Source of the DNA: Companilactobacillus pabuli
Lineage (GTDB): Bacteria; Bacillota; Bacilli; Lactobacillales; Lactobacillaceae
DNA length: 64,000 nt
NCBI RefSeq assembly: GCF_014058425.1
Contig: NZ_CP049366.1
Coordinates: 2,294,001 to 2,358,000 of the forward strand
Reading direction: 5' to 3'
Shown here: piece by piece, positions 44,033-53,736 of the stretch
Numbering within the stretch: position 1 is the first letter of the stretch
Layout: every line of letters starts with the position of its first letter
The notes under the pieces: generated by a model
Seen by the model: only the letters and a program-made list of their open reading frames with translations
What the model was told of the DNA's origin: nothing
Database searches by the model: none
Program-made: the position numbers and the translations under genes

Positions 44033-45508
44033 CTATTTTTTTAGTTCATTAGCGGCTGTTTCACCAGCAATTCGACCAGAATTCCAAGCAAAAGCACAAC
44101 TGATACCTTCAAGAGTTGGATAAGAAGTATCATACATACCACTGGCGTTATTTCCAGTAACGAATAAATTAGGTAAAATTTGTCCGTCAGTCTTTAAAGC
44201 GTGTAGTTTATCATCGACTGAGATTCCACCAATAGTACCTAAAGTAGTTGATTGAGCTTTAATGGCATAGAATGGAGCTTTCGAAACATTAAATTTCAAA
44301 AATTCAGAATCTTTACCAAAATCACTATCATCTTTTTCAGATACGACATGATTGTATTGTTCAAAACTCTTTTCAAGAATAGTGGGGTCAAAATTCAATT
44401 TCTCAGCTAGATCTGCAATATTTTTACCACAAACGGCGGCACCTTGATCAATGGCTTCTTGTAAGTCGGAATCAATATTTTCAAAAGGACCAACGGCATG
44501 AGTCATCGGATCGTGTGAAAGGGTCTTGAAAGTTCTTTCAAAAGAATCAGTCCAATTTAATTTATTATTCTTCAAGTAATCGATTGTTTTTTGATCAAGT
44601 ACAAAATAATAGTATCCACCGTTAGTGTAAGTAGTATTACCCCACAAGGAGAAGTCGTAGACGATGTCTTCATTAACGAATCTTTCGCCACGACGATTCA
44701 ACCACAAGAAAGGTAAATTGGTTAAGGAGAAGATAGTATTGTTATGCCACTTAGGGTCATTTTTAGAAACAACTGATGCAGCGTGATTTTCAAAAACACC
44801 TAGGCCACTGTTGTCAGCACCTAATTCTGTCAACATCTTAATACCATCGCCGGTAGCTTTACGTTCACCCATACTGTATAGATCTTTACTGTCGATAGTT
44901 AAATATTTATCGACCATTTCTTGGTTTCCAACGTAACCACCATCGGAGAAAATCACTTTAGAACAAGTTATTTGTTTACTGTCGCCATCCTGATTGATGA
45001 TTAATTTGATTAAATTATCGGCTGAATAATTAATTGATTCAACAACAGTTTTGGTTAATAATTGTCCACCATTATTAGTGAAATTATTCATCAATTTTTG
45101 AAAACCGTCGAATTTATCAATGTATTGATGATAAACACGAGGATGTTCTTGATGAACTTCTTGAGTATTGTTTACTAATTCTGTTTGTAGACCATTTTTT
45201 GCTAACCAATCGATTGTGTCGGCTGATTTGTTGATAATAGCCTTTGTTAAACGAGTGTTAGAACGGTAATGGGTATAACTAAGCATTTCTTTATAAGCAT
45301 CATTAGGGGAGTAGTTTATACCATTTTGTTTTTGTAATTTGCTGCCAGCAGCGAATAATCCTTGAGCACCAAACATACCGGCACCGCCAAATTTATCACC
45401 TTTTTCTAGTAAAAGAACTTTTCCACCTTTTTCTGATGCGGCAAGAGCAGCTCCAATTCCTGAGGCTCCAGCACCGATGACTACTATGTCTGTTTGTAAT
45501 TCATTCAT
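44033..45508 (-). CDS. FAD-dependent oxidoreductase (fumarate reductase/flavocytochrome-like)
   Basis: A 491-residue flavoprotein of the FAD_binding_2 family. The N-terminal DIVVIGAGASGIGAALAAS binds FAD, LLLEKGDKFGGAGMFG follows, and LGTIGGISVDDKLHAL is a family-typical segment near the C-terminus. Relatives reduce fumarate, urocanate or 3-oxosteroid-like substrates; the substrate here is unknown. No FMN-binding domain is fused, unlike the protein at 56.2 kb. It follows an NmrA-like gene by 19 bp and lies downstream of a LysR gene, a likely functional unit. Confidence 0.85.
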   Translation of the reverse strand: MNELQTDIVVIGAGASGIGAALAASEKGGKVLLLEKGDKFGGAGMFGAQGLFAAGSKLQKQNGINYSPNDAYKEMLSYTHYRSNTRLTKAIINKSADTIDWLAKNGLQTELVNNTQEVHQEHPRVYHQYIDKFDGFQKLMNNFTNNGGQLLTKTVVESINYSADNLIKLIINQDGDSKQITCSKVIFSDGGYVGNQEMVDKYLTIDSKDLYSMGERKATGDGIKMLTELGADNSGLGVFENHAASVVSKNDPKWHNNTIFSLTNLPFLWLNRRGERFVNEDIVYDFSLWGNTTYTNGGYYYFVLDQKTIDYLKNNKLNWTDSFERTFKTLSHDPMTHAVGPFENIDSDLQEAIDQGAAVCGKNIADLAEKLNFDPTILEKSFEQYNHVVSEKDDSDFGKDSEFLKFNVSKAPFYAIKAQSTTLGTIGGISVDDKLHALKTDGQILPNLFVTGNNASGMYDTSYPTLEGISCAFAWNSGRIAGETAANELKK

Positions 45509-45527
45509 TTTTCTACCTCACAAAATT

Positions 45528-46463
45528 TTATGCATCAACTGAATGACGTGCACCGATTTGATATTCATCAGAATTTTCAAACATATTTTGAACGGTACGT
45601 GGTTGTTGACCAGTTAATTTGAAGAAATCTTTAGAGAAAGTTCCCATTTTACCTTCACGAATAGCTTTACCAAAAGTTACCATACCATCTGATGAGAAGG
45701 GAGCAGAACTGTCTTTCTTGAATTTACCGTCGGTAGTACGGGGAACACCCATTTTATCGAAGACTTCATAATCTTGTTCATCAGTAATTTCTTGGTATTT
45801 AACATCGTTGCCACTAACTTTGTTTCCGATATTTACTAAGTCAGAAATCGTCATTAATTCTGGTCCGTTGATGTTTAAAATTGAGTGTTCCAAGTTTGAA
45901 GCCATAGCGTAGGCAGCCGCAATGGCACAATCTTGACGAGAAATGTAAGCCATCTTACCATCGCCTTGATTATTAGCTAGGACACCAGTTTTTGCCATTG
46001 TATAGTAGTTAGTAATCATTGCTTCAGCGTATTGAGAATTACGTAGAAAAATATAATCCAATTCGGCATTTTCAACATAAGATTCTGTCCAAGCATGATC
46101 TAGTTTTTCGATACTTGGATTAGTTGGGTCGGTTGAATTAACTAAAGAAGTATAAACGATTTGTTGTACACCGCTAGCAACACAAGCATCGACAACATTT
46201 TTGTGAGCTTGACGACGTTTTTCACCAACGAAAGGCATGGAAATGAGTAATACTTTTTTGGCCCCTTGGAAGGCTTTGGCTAAACCGTCAGGATCGTTGA
46301 AGTCAGTGACGCGAGTTTCATAACCTTGATCACGATATTTTGCAATTCCTTTTTCAGTAGGAGCGGTGAAAATTAGTTGAGACTTGTCGAGTAATTTAAT
46401 GGCTGTTTCTGCAGCTATACCACCGAAATTGCCATCTACACCAGTAAAAATATATTTGTCCAT
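45528..46463 (-). CDS. NmrA-like NAD(P)-binding protein
   Basis: A 311-residue atypical short-chain dehydrogenase. The N-terminal YIFTGVDGNFGG is a variant dinucleotide-binding loop, followed by VLLISMPFVGEKRRQAHKNVVDAC and VYTSLVNS. The family includes NmrA-type redox sensors and quinone oxidoreductases such as QorB. The substrate is unknown. The gene is in one operon with the FAD oxidoreductase. A 97-bp gap separates it from the LysR gene upstream and probably contains its promoter. Confidence 0.8.
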   Translation of the reverse strand: MDKYIFTGVDGNFGGIAAETAIKLLDKSQLIFTAPTEKGIAKYRDQGYETRVTDFNDPDGLAKAFQGAKKVLLISMPFVGEKRRQAHKNVVDACVASGVQQIVYTSLVNSTDPTNPSIEKLDHAWTESYVENAELDYIFLRNSQYAEAMITNYYTMAKTGVLANNQGDGKMAYISRQDCAIAAAYAMASNLEHSILNINGPELMTISDLVNIGNKVSGNDVKYQEITDEQDYEVFDKMGVPRTTDGKFKKDSSAPFSSDGMVTFGKAIREGKMGTFSKDFFKLTGQQPRTVQNMFENSDEYQIGARHSVDA

Positions 46464-46560
46464 AGTTCAATACCACCTTTGATTAATTATTAAGTTCATT
46501 TTATGTGAATAAATTAACAATATCCAACATGGAATTGAAGTATGGTATAAGTGAATGCTT

Positions 46561-47436
46561 CTAACTATGAAATAGACGAATAACTTTTTGTAAATCAGGA
46601 TTGGTATTATTTTTTCGCCAAGCTAAACAAATTTTATACGTATGTTTCGTGTTTTTTATGTGAATACGATGAAGGTTGTTAAATTCACTTGAGATTCTTT
46701 TATAATCAGGCATAAAAGTAATTCCCTTGTTTAACTGGACTAGTAAAAAAGCAGTATCTATATCGGAAACGGTCGCAACTATATTAAGTGGAACATTATC
46801 TTGTCTGGCATGATCACGCATTTTTAAATATGAATTGGTATTTGGACGATTGGCAACGTAAATGACTTTTTCATTGAGCAAATCTTCAGGATTGATAGTG
46901 GATCTCTGATACCAAGGATGTTTAGTTCCGACCACAACGTCATAATTTCCTTTGGCAAGATTAATGGTGGCTAATTGATTTCTATCAGTGATTTCTGAAT
47001 CAAAAGTAATTGCTAAGTCGACAGTTTGATTTAGTAATTTATCTTGAATATCATTTAAATCGCTTTTGACTAAATACAATTCTAAATCATCGACGTTTTG
47101 AATTTTAGGTAAAACTAGTTGTTCGACAGGTTCCACAGCACCGTTAGGATAAGCCACCGTCAGAGTATTTTGTGTTTGACGCAATTGGGCTATTTCACCT
47201 TTTAAGACACTGTATTGTTCAAGGATTATTAATGATCGACGATTAACTACTTCGCCAATTCTAGTTAATTCGATTGGTAATTTATTACGGTCAATCAATG
47301 TGACGTTAAGTTCTTTTTCTAATTTTGCGACTTGTTGACTGATAGCTGTTTGAGATATGAAGTTTTCATCGGCAGCTTTTGAAAAGCTATGTAGACGGGC
47401 GACGTCGCAAAAGTAATGTAGACGAGTGAAATTCAT
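46561..47436 (-). CDS. LysR-family transcriptional regulator
   Basis: A 291-residue LysR regulator. The N-terminal helix-turn-helix reads FSKAADENFISQTAISQQVAKLEKEL, followed by a periplasmic-binding-like effector domain. It probably controls the two oxidoreductase genes downstream in the same direction; LysR genes are more often divergent from their targets. The ATG is at 47436 behind AAAAGGAG. Confidence 0.88.
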   Translation of the reverse strand: MNFTRLHYFCDVARLHSFSKAADENFISQTAISQQVAKLEKELNVTLIDRNKLPIELTRIGEVVNRRSLIILEQYSVLKGEIAQLRQTQNTLTVAYPNGAVEPVEQLVLPKIQNVDDLELYLVKSDLNDIQDKLLNQTVDLAITFDSEITDRNQLATINLAKGNYDVVVGTKHPWYQRSTINPEDLLNEKVIYVANRPNTNSYLKMRDHARQDNVPLNIVATVSDIDTAFLLVQLNKGITFMPDYKRISSEFNNLHRIHIKNTKHTYKICLAWRKNNTNPDLQKVIRLFHS

Positions 47437-47452
47437 AATTTTCTCCTTTTAT

Positions 47453-47483
47453 AAAAAAAGACACCCTCACAAGAGGATGCCTT
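47453..47483 (-). terminator. Terminator between the GPP34-like and LysR genes
   Basis: On the minus strand AGGCATCCTC pairs with GAGGGTGTCT around TTGT, followed by T7. Confidence 0.85.
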
Positions 47484-47493
47484 TAGTTTTCCG

Positions 47494-48129
47494 TTAACTC
47501 AAAAGTGTCAAAGTAACGCGGTTCAAACGTTTCGATAATTCAAATAACTTCTCATAAGTAGGATCTTCGTTGTACAATCCCATCTTATCTTTGAGTTGTT
47601 TTTGTTCAAATTGTGAGAAGTAAAACTTCAAATCATGGTTGCCATAAAGTGTAGCTAACAGCGCGAAAGCTTCAGGTGAAATTTTATCAGCCGTCAGGAT
47701 TTCTTTACGCAAGTCAGAAACTAAATCACGTTTGACGTTTCTGTTAGGCAAATAATTGTTAGTTTTGAAGACTAATCCGGTCACAGCTTTAGTCACATCG
47801 ACTTGATCAACTAAAGAATCACCGATTTCATTATAAATAGCTCGAGTGATTTTTTCGTTGGTAGCCATGGCTCGCAAAACGTGAGTGACGCTTTTACCTT
47901 GATTTTTGTTGATAATTTGGAAAAATTCGTTCAAATATTTTTTGTCATCCGGCAAAACCTTATTAATGATGACACTGTTGTCAGTCAAATCGATAATGTC
48001 ATTTAGCGCTAAATCAAAGAATGAACTTTCGGCTAAATAAGCACGACGTCTGGTATTCTTAAAAATACGAATACTACCTTTTTCGTTACACGATAAAATA
48101 AAATATTTTTGAGGAATATTTAAATCCAT
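47494..48129 (-). CDS. GPP34/GOLPH3-like protein, tentative
   Basis: A 211-residue soluble protein. The opening KYFILSCNEKGSIRIFKNTRRRAYLAESSFFDLALNDIIDL resembles in pattern the start of bacterial GPP34 (GOLPH3/Vps74-like) proteins, which bind phosphoinositide-like head groups in eukaryotes and have no settled bacterial role. The remainder is helical with no catalytic motif that I recognise. It follows the SGNH hydrolase gene by 11 bp and ends at a terminator, so the two form an operon. Confidence 0.5.
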   Translation of the reverse strand: MDLNIPQKYFILSCNEKGSIRIFKNTRRRAYLAESSFFDLALNDIIDLTDNSVIINKVLPDDKKYLNEFFQIINKNQGKSVTHVLRAMATNEKITRAIYNEIGDSLVDQVDVTKAVTGLVFKTNNYLPNRNVKRDLVSDLRKEILTADKISPEAFALLATLYGNHDLKFYFSQFEQKQLKDKMGLYNEDPTYEKLFELSKRLNRVTLTLLS

Positions 48130-48140
48130 AAAGTGCTCCT

Positions 48141-48716
48141 TTAGTTCGACACTAACTGGTTAGTTAATGTGGCTTTTATTTCTGGTATTAACTCGTCTTC
48201 TAAGAGGCTATAACCTTGCTTGGTAAAGTGCAAACCGTCTGCTTGTAGCAAGTCATTAAGATTATCGCAATTAGCCATGTCATGTAGCAAGTCGATATAC
48301 GATACGTCTAGTTGCTTGCTCAAATGTTCTGTTACCAACTCGAATTGCAATTGGCGGGTCCAAGGTCTAGTAGGATCTTTGATCCAGTCAATATAAGGAG
48401 GAGATAATAAAATAACTTTGCTTGATCCTAAAGTTTCTATTATATTGGTCAAATTGGCCGCAAATTTACCAGGTTTGATTTCATCGTCTGTCGAAATATC
48501 GTTGACGCCAAATCCCAAAATCACAACGGCAGGATTCAGACGTTTAACTCGATCAACACGTGTCATAGCATTATTGGTCTTGTAGTCGGAAATCGACATA
48601 TTAATGACTTCATAACCAGGAAAGTCCCTTCGGATGCGCTTAGCCAAGATATCACTAGCTTTGCCATCACGAAAACCCATCATGGTCGAGTCCCCAAATA
48701 ATACTATTCTCTTCAT
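48141..48716 (-). CDS. SGNH/GDSL hydrolase
   Basis: A 191-residue esterase or acyl-hydrolase of the SGNH fold. Block I is VLFGDSTMMGF (catalytic Ser), block III is LGFGVNDIS (Asn), and block V is DGLHFTKQG (Asp and His). No signal peptide is seen, so it acts in the cytoplasm. Its substrate is unknown. First gene of a two-gene operon. Confidence 0.87.
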   Translation of the reverse strand: MKRIVLFGDSTMMGFRDGKASDILAKRIRRDFPGYEVINMSISDYKTNNAMTRVDRVKRLNPAVVILGFGVNDISTDDEIKPGKFAANLTNIIETLGSSKVILLSPPYIDWIKDPTRPWTRQLQFELVTEHLSKQLDVSYIDLLHDMANCDNLNDLLQADGLHFTKQGYSLLEDELIPEIKATLTNQLVSN

Positions 48717-48808
48717 ATATTGTTTCCTTTTTCAAAAAAGTTCTATACTATACTAGAATACCAGAAATCTAATAAAAGTTAATTATTATATTAAGTAGGT
48801 TTGACAAT

Positions 48809-49735
48809 ATGCAAAGTTTAGCTAACTATGATGAATTTACTCGAAAGCAATGGGAAAACTTCCACGGTGAATATACTAAGCAGGCGATTACTGATGGAGA
48901 ATTGCGTAAGATTAAGTCGTTAGATGATGAGATTTCAATTGACGATGTCCGTTCGATTTATGCGCCAATCCGCCATTTACTTCATATTTATTTGAAAAAT
49001 TATCGCAAGTTGACCAAGTTAAAAACTGAATTTTTAGGTGGAGATGCTCGTAAAGTTCCGTTTATCATTGGTGTTTCCGGTTCAGTAGCGGTTGGAAAGA
49101 GTACCACGGCTCGATTATTAAAAATAATGTTGGAGCGGGCTTATCCGCAATACAAAGTTTCGCAAATGACCACAGATGGATTTTTGTATCCTAGTAAGAT
49201 TTTGAAGGAACGTCATTTGATGAATAAAAAGGGCTTTCCAGAAACTTATGATATGGAAAAACTTTTGAAGTTTTTAGGTGATGTCAAAACTAAAGGTGGT
49301 CGTATCAAGTATCCACTTTATTCACACAACATTTATGATATTATTCCGGGAAAATACGAAGAGACAGACAATCCGGATATTTTAATCGTTGAAGGGATAA
49401 ATGTATTACAATTACCTCAGAATGAACAGATTTATGTCAGTGACTTCTTTGATTTTTCAATTTATATTGACGCTGAAGTGAATGATATTGAAGAATGGTT
49501 CTTAAATCGTTTTGAAACGCTATTAGATTTGGCACGTAATGATCCCAATAGTTACTATTACCAATTTACCCAGATGCCGGAAAAAGAAGCGATGGATATG
49601 GCTAAGAACGTTTGGGATACGATTAATTATCCAAATTTACGTGATTATATTAAGCCAACGATGAATCGCGCGGACTTGATTTTACACAAATCTGAGGACC
49701 ATCAGATCAATAAAATTTACCTAAGAAAATATTAA
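48809..49735 (+). CDS. coaA: Type I pantothenate kinase
   Basis: Phosphorylates pantothenate, the first and controlling step of coenzyme A synthesis. The 308-residue protein has the P-loop GVSGSVAVGKSTTARLL, the MTTDGFLYP segment with catalytic Asp, and SHNIYDIIPGKYEE. Length and motifs fit CoaA rather than types II or III. It lies directly before guaA, an arrangement common in lactobacilli. Confidence 0.95.
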   Translation: MQSLANYDEFTRKQWENFHGEYTKQAITDGELRKIKSLDDEISIDDVRSIYAPIRHLLHIYLKNYRKLTKLKTEFLGGDARKVPFIIGVSGSVAVGKSTTARLLKIMLERAYPQYKVSQMTTDGFLYPSKILKERHLMNKKGFPETYDMEKLLKFLGDVKTKGGRIKYPLYSHNIYDIIPGKYEETDNPDILIVEGINVLQLPQNEQIYVSDFFDFSIYIDAEVNDIEEWFLNRFETLLDLARNDPNSYYYQFTQMPEKEAMDMAKNVWDTINYPNLRDYIKPTMNRADLILHKSEDHQINKIYLRKY

Positions 49736-49748
49736 GCGTATACAATAT

Positions 49749-49777
49749 ATGACATGGAACGTGATTTCGTATACAAT
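49749..49777 (+). promoter_or_regulatory. Promoter of guaA
   Basis: ATGACA (49749-49754), 17 bp, then TACAAT (49772-49777). The expected start near 49784 excludes the upstream ATG at 49754 as the guaA start. A direct repeat GTATACAATA occurs at 49738-49747 and 49769-49778. Confidence 0.7.
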
Positions 49778-49807
49778 AGAATAAATAAAAAAATGGGGGA
49801 AATTGAT

Positions 49808-51358
49808 TTGAGCAAGCAATGGCCTGATGCTGATAGCATCATCGTTCTAGACTACGGTAGTCAATATAACCAATTGATTACTCGTCGTATCAGAGATATT
49901 GGTATTTACTCTGAATTACTACCAAACACTATTACTGCTGCAGAAGTTAAAGAAATCAATCCTAAAGGTATTATCCTTTCTGGTGGACCAATGAGTGTCT
50001 ACGACAAGGATGCCTTTTCAATCGACCAAGACATTTACAAGCTAGGTATTCCTATCTTAGGTATTTGTTACGGTATGCAATTGATGTCTTATAACCTTGG
50101 CGGAAAAGTTGAATCAGCTGATAACCGTGAATACGGACGTGCTGATATTGAAGTTACTGATAAGGACGCTGTATTATTCAAAGACTTACCAGAAAAGCAA
50201 TTCGTTTGGATGAGTCATGGTGACCTTGTTAAAGAAGCACCAACTGGTTTCAAGGTAGTAGCTACAAGTAAAAATGCACCTATTTCATCAATCGCTGATG
50301 ACGAACGTAAAATGTATGGTGTTCAATTCCATACCGAAGTTAGAAATACTGAATTCGGTTCAGAAATTTTGAAACACTTCGCATTTGACGTTTGTGGCGC
50401 AGAAGCTAACTGGTCAATGGATGATTTCATTGATCAACAAATTCAAAAGATTCGTGACACTGTTGGTGACAAGAAGGTTCTTCTTGGACTATCAGGTGGT
50501 GTTGATTCTTCTGTTGTTGGTGTTTTGCTACACAAAGCTATCGGTACACAATTAACAAGTATCTTCGTTGATCACGGTCTTCTAAGAAAGAACGAAGCCG
50601 ACCAAGTTATGGACAGTTTGGAAGGTAAGTTTGGTTTGAACATCATTAAAGTTGATGCTCAAAAACGTTTCCTAGATAAACTTGCTGGCGTAACTGATCC
50701 AGAAAAGAAACGTAAGATTATCGGTAACGAATTTATCCAAGTCTTCAATGACGAAGCTCAAAAGCTTGATGGAATTGATTTCTTGGCTCAAGGTACACTT
50801 TATACTGACGTTATCGAAAGTGGTACAAGTACTGCTCAAACAATCAAATCTCACCACAATGTTGGTGGACTTCCAAAAGACATGCACTTCAAGTTGATCG
50901 AGCCTCTTCGTACATTGTTCAAAGATGAAACTCGTGAACTAGGTGAAAAACTAGGCATGCCTCACGAATTAGTATGGCGTCAACCATTCCCAGGACCAGG
51001 TCTTGGAATTCGTGTTATCGGTGAAGTTACCGAAGACAAGTTACAAATCGTTCGTGATAGTGACTGGATTCTTCGTGACGAAATCGCTAAAAACGGCCTA
51101 GACGAAAAAATCTGGCAATACTTCACAGTCTTACCAGGTATTCGTTCAGTTGGTGTTATGGGTGATGGTAGAACTTACGATTACACAATCGGTATCCGTG
51201 CCGTTACATCAATCGACGGTATGACAGCTGACTTCGCTAAGATTCCTTGGGACGTCTTGCAAAAGATCTCCGTAAGAATCGTAAACGAAGTAGATCACGT
51301 CAACCGTGTAGTTTATGATATTACTTCTAAGCCGCCCGCAACTATTGAGTGGGAATAA
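49808..51358 (+). CDS. guaA: GMP synthase (glutamine-hydrolysing)
   Basis: Converts XMP to GMP with glutamine and ATP. The 516-residue protein has a class I glutamine amidotransferase domain ([17 protein letters not shown] with the Cys, [11 protein letters not shown] with the His), an ATP pyrophosphatase domain ([17 protein letters not shown]) and the C-terminal dimer domain ending [10 protein letters not shown]. The start is a TTG at 49808, 7 nt after GGGGGA; a 5' extension in frame to 49754 lies upstream of the promoter. A terminator follows. Confidence 0.96.
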   Translation: MSKQWPDADSIIVLDYGSQYNQLITRRIRDIGIYSELLPNTITAAEVKEINPKGIILSGGPMSVYDKDAFSIDQDIYKLGIPILGICYGMQLMSYNLGGKVESADNREYGRADIEVTDKDAVLFKDLPEKQFVWMSHGDLVKEAPTGFKVVATSKNAPISSIADDERKMYGVQFHTEVRNTEFGSEILKHFAFDVCGAEANWSMDDFIDQQIQKIRDTVGDKKVLLGLSGGVDSSVVGVLLHKAIGTQLTSIFVDHGLLRKNEADQVMDSLEGKFGLNIIKVDAQKRFLDKLAGVTDPEKKRKIIGNEFIQVFNDEAQKLDGIDFLAQGTLYTDVIESGTSTAQTIKSHHNVGGLPKDMHFKLIEPLRTLFKDETRELGEKLGMPHELVWRQPFPGPGLGIRVIGEVTEDKLQIVRDSDWILRDEIAKNGLDEKIWQYFTVLPGIRSVGVMGDGRTYDYTIGIRAVTSIDGMTADFAKIPWDVLQKISVRIVNEVDHVNRVVYDITSKPPATIEWE

Positions 51359-51371
51359 TATTCCGTAGATT

Positions 51372-51407
51372 AAAAGCATCTCTGATTAAATTCGGGGATG
51401 CTTTTTA
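51372..51407 (+). terminator. Terminator after guaA
   Basis: AAAAGCATCTC pairs with GGGGATGCTTTTT over 11 bp, then T residues. Confidence 0.8.
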
Positions 51408-51478
51408 TTCTGCTTTCGGTTATTATTGTTAAAATTAAATATAGTATGTTATGTCTTTTTGAAAGGATGGAAACGGTT

Positions 51479-52084
51479 ATGTCAGCGAAAGACGGTAAAG
51501 TGGATAAATTCATTAAAGCAGTAGATAAATTAACAGATTCCAAAGGAATTTCAAAACTAGGTAAGACCTTAAATAAAACAATAGACATTGCTGGCAATAT
51601 AATCAGTTCCACAGCCGAAGTTACTAATCATCAAATAGACGAACGTAATAAACGCCACCAATTTGATATTAAATTACCAGATATCAGTGGCTTAAGTTTG
51701 GATCAGACAAAAGATTTATTTGATTCGGTAGGTCTTAAATATGCTTTTGTAAAGGTTGATCCAGATATTAAATTGGCAACTACTAAAATTGATACTGTTA
51801 TGAAAACTGTCCCCAAACCCAAAACCGTCTTGCCGGCGGGTGGGTTTGTAAAAGTTTATTATCTTGATGCCGAGGGTTTGGAAGAAAGTAAAAAAATCTT
51901 GGAGGATTCCATTAATAAGAAACAATCTCGAAAAGATTCAGCCAAAGCTTTAGTTAATAAAGTTGGTCATGGTACGGCAATGGGAGCTAATAAAGTTTTG
52001 AAGGTTTCTAAGAAGTTAGTTCCACATTCAAAGCGGTATAGGAAAATTAAAACTTCTAAGAATTCTGATGAAATAGAAAAATAA
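51479..52084 (+). CDS. PASTA-domain protein without a membrane segment
   Basis: A protein of about 201 residues. A helical N-terminal half (KVDKFIKAVDKLTDSKGI) is followed by one PASTA-like domain beginning LPDISGLSLDQTKDLFDSVGLKY and ending AGGFVKVYYLD, then a basic tail. PASTA domains usually lie outside the cell on Ser/Thr kinases or penicillin-binding proteins and bind peptidoglycan. Here no kinase, signal peptide or helix is seen, so the location is unclear. The ATG at 51479 fits GGATGG; upstream in-frame codons reach 51398 without a ribosome site. A small membrane protein gene follows. Confidence 0.65.
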   Translation: MSAKDGKVDKFIKAVDKLTDSKGISKLGKTLNKTIDIAGNIISSTAEVTNHQIDERNKRHQFDIKLPDISGLSLDQTKDLFDSVGLKYAFVKVDPDIKLATTKIDTVMKTVPKPKTVLPAGGFVKVYYLDAEGLEESKKILEDSINKKQSRKDSAKALVNKVGHGTAMGANKVLKVSKKLVPHSKRYRKIKTSKNSDEIEK

Positions 52085-52126
52085 TTATCCAATAAATGGA
52101 ATTGTCTTTAAAAAGGGGTTTCCATT

Positions 52127-52504
52127 TTGAAGAAGCAAGATATAGATTGGAAAAAAATTTTAAAAATAGTTGGAATAATTGCTCTGGTCATTATTGGAAT
52201 CATAATTATTTGGCATATAATTGTTTGGCTCATTTCTTTAGTGGAATACCTATTTGGCGTAGTTGTAGCAGGGATTGAATGGATTATAGGATTCTTCATC
52301 TTTGTATTAGTATTTAAAGCACTGTTTGGTGGAAAAACTACAAGTAGTTCGACACATGTAAAGAAACCATTCTTTTTACCTAGTGCAAGCGACAATATCA
52401 AAGAGGCAAAACACCAAGTTCATGATGCTAGAGATGATGTTGCAGATTCCAGAGATTATGTTGGTCATTTGAATAAAAACGAACGAGATCGTAGACGTTG
52501 GTAA
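52127..52504 (+). CDS. Two-helix membrane protein, unknown function
   Basis: A 125-residue protein with two long membrane helices (about 11-45 and 48-67) and a charged cytosolic tail ending in Arg and Trp (NERDRRRW). The start is TTG at 52127, placed by AAAGGGG 10 nt upstream. It lies 42 bp after the PASTA gene and may be in its transcript. I do not recognise the family. Confidence 0.65.
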   Translation: MKKQDIDWKKILKIVGIIALVIIGIIIIWHIIVWLISLVEYLFGVVVAGIEWIIGFFIFVLVFKALFGGKTTSSSTHVKKPFFLPSASDNIKEAKHQVHDARDDVADSRDYVGHLNKNERDRRRW

Positions 52505-52648
52505 AATAAGCTTTCGCATTTATTGCAAATCGATAACAAAACGCCCGAATGTAAAAATAACGTAAAGAAAACGTATAAATTATTTCTCAAAATGGCTCGT
52601 ATAATGGAATTACTGAAAGATTTGTAATTGAGGAAATGAGGTAATCTC

Positions 52649-53575
52649 ATAAGAGTTCAAAAGAGAAGACGCAAAAAATACTTACGTTTATTTTTAGTGG
52701 TTTGTTTATTAGTTGTCGGATTTGGTTACTATCACAACAATTCACAAGCTTCGATAAGTAGTAGCGACAATTCTAAAGTAACTAAAGCTGTTAAAAAGAA
52801 ACGTAAAATTATCAAAACTAATCTAACTAACTATTTAAATACTGTGACTGACGACGGAACAGCTAGTGTCAGTTTTTACAATTTAGGAAATGACGATAGT
52901 AATTCTAATAGTCAGTACAATCAAGTCTATCAAGAAGGAAGTTTGGAAGTTGAATCCAATGCTTCGACGGTCAAAACGGCTGCTAGTACGTACAAGTTAT
53001 ACTTATCAGCTTTCTTGATGGGTCAAAAACAAGCAGGCAATTTTAGTTGGACTAGTGATAATAATACTGGCTTCACAAAAATGATTGTTAATAGTGAAAA
53101 TGATTTCGCTGAAGAACAAATTAATAATTATAGTGCTGATACAATCAGTTCTTACTTGAAAAAACAAGGCTATTACGGCAATGTCTTCCAAGAAGGACAA
53201 GCAGCTCAGACTACCAGTTATAGTTTGGAACTATTGTTAAGGGATTTGGAAAACGGAACAGGTTCATTTAAGAATTCATCGGATCAACAGAAGTTACTCA
53301 ATCTCATGGGCAAGCAAATTTATCGAACAGGAATTCCAACTGGTGTAGCACAGGCCAATTCCGGTACAACTGTTCAGGATAAAGTTGGTTTTCTTGATGA
53401 TACTAACAATGATGCAGCGATTGTCACTTTACCAAACGGTCAAAAATACGTTCTTGTTATCATGACTGATGGACACAATCAAAGTGGGTTGAGTGGTTTC
53501 TCAAGAATTGCGGAAATCGCTAAGAACGTTCAAGAAATCGTTTATGGTAAGAATGCCGGAGAAAAAAATAGTTAA
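52649..53575 (+). CDS. Class A beta-lactamase-fold serine hydrolase with apparent ATA start
   Basis: A membrane-anchored extracellular protein of the class A beta-lactamase fold. ASTYKLYLSA holds the SxxK active-site pair, NSENDFAEE stands where SDN is usual, and QDKVGFLDD where KTG is usual. This suggests a relative of carboxypeptidase or lactamase-like enzymes rather than a resistance enzyme. The frame is open from 52640 but has no ATG, GTG or TTG before 52697. The best ribosome site, ATGAGG (52636-52641), is 7 nt before an ATA at 52649, and the intervening codons give a basic signal-anchor start (RVQKRRRKKYLRLF). Either ATA is used, the ATG has mutated, or translation begins weakly at GTG 52697 (293 codons). 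Confidence 0.75.
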   Translation: MRVQKRRRKKYLRLFLVVCLLVVGFGYYHNNSQASISSSDNSKVTKAVKKKRKIIKTNLTNYLNTVTDDGTASVSFYNLGNDDSNSNSQYNQVYQEGSLEVESNASTVKTAASTYKLYLSAFLMGQKQAGNFSWTSDNNTGFTKMIVNSENDFAEEQINNYSADTISSYLKKQGYYGNVFQEGQAAQTTSYSLELLLRDLENGTGSFKNSSDQQKLLNLMGKQIYRTGIPTGVAQANSGTTVQDKVGFLDDTNNDAAIVTLPNGQKYVLVIMTDGHNQSGLSGFSRIAEIAKNVQEIVYGKNAGEKNS

Positions 53576-53594
53576 TTACTCAAATAACTAAAAG

Positions 53595-53627
53595 ATATCT
53601 TTGATTAAATTCAAAGGTATTTTTTTT
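53595..53627 (+). terminator. Terminator after the lactamase-fold gene
   Basis: ATATCTTTGA pairs with TCAAAGGTAT over 10 bp around TTAAAT, followed by T7. Confidence 0.8.
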
Positions 53628-53736
53628 GACCAATAATTCCTGAATGAGAATAATTTTTTTTATATTAGTACTTTTTAAACGACTGGGGATGGATGTATAA
53701 TCGACGTGAAAGTCTGAATTAGGGGGAAAAGTTGAG

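Noticed and set aside
49754-49807. Longer N-terminus for GuaA starting at ATG 49754
   Set aside because: That ATG lies within the -35 to -10 region of the best promoter, and the TTG at 49808 has a well-placed GGGGGA site.
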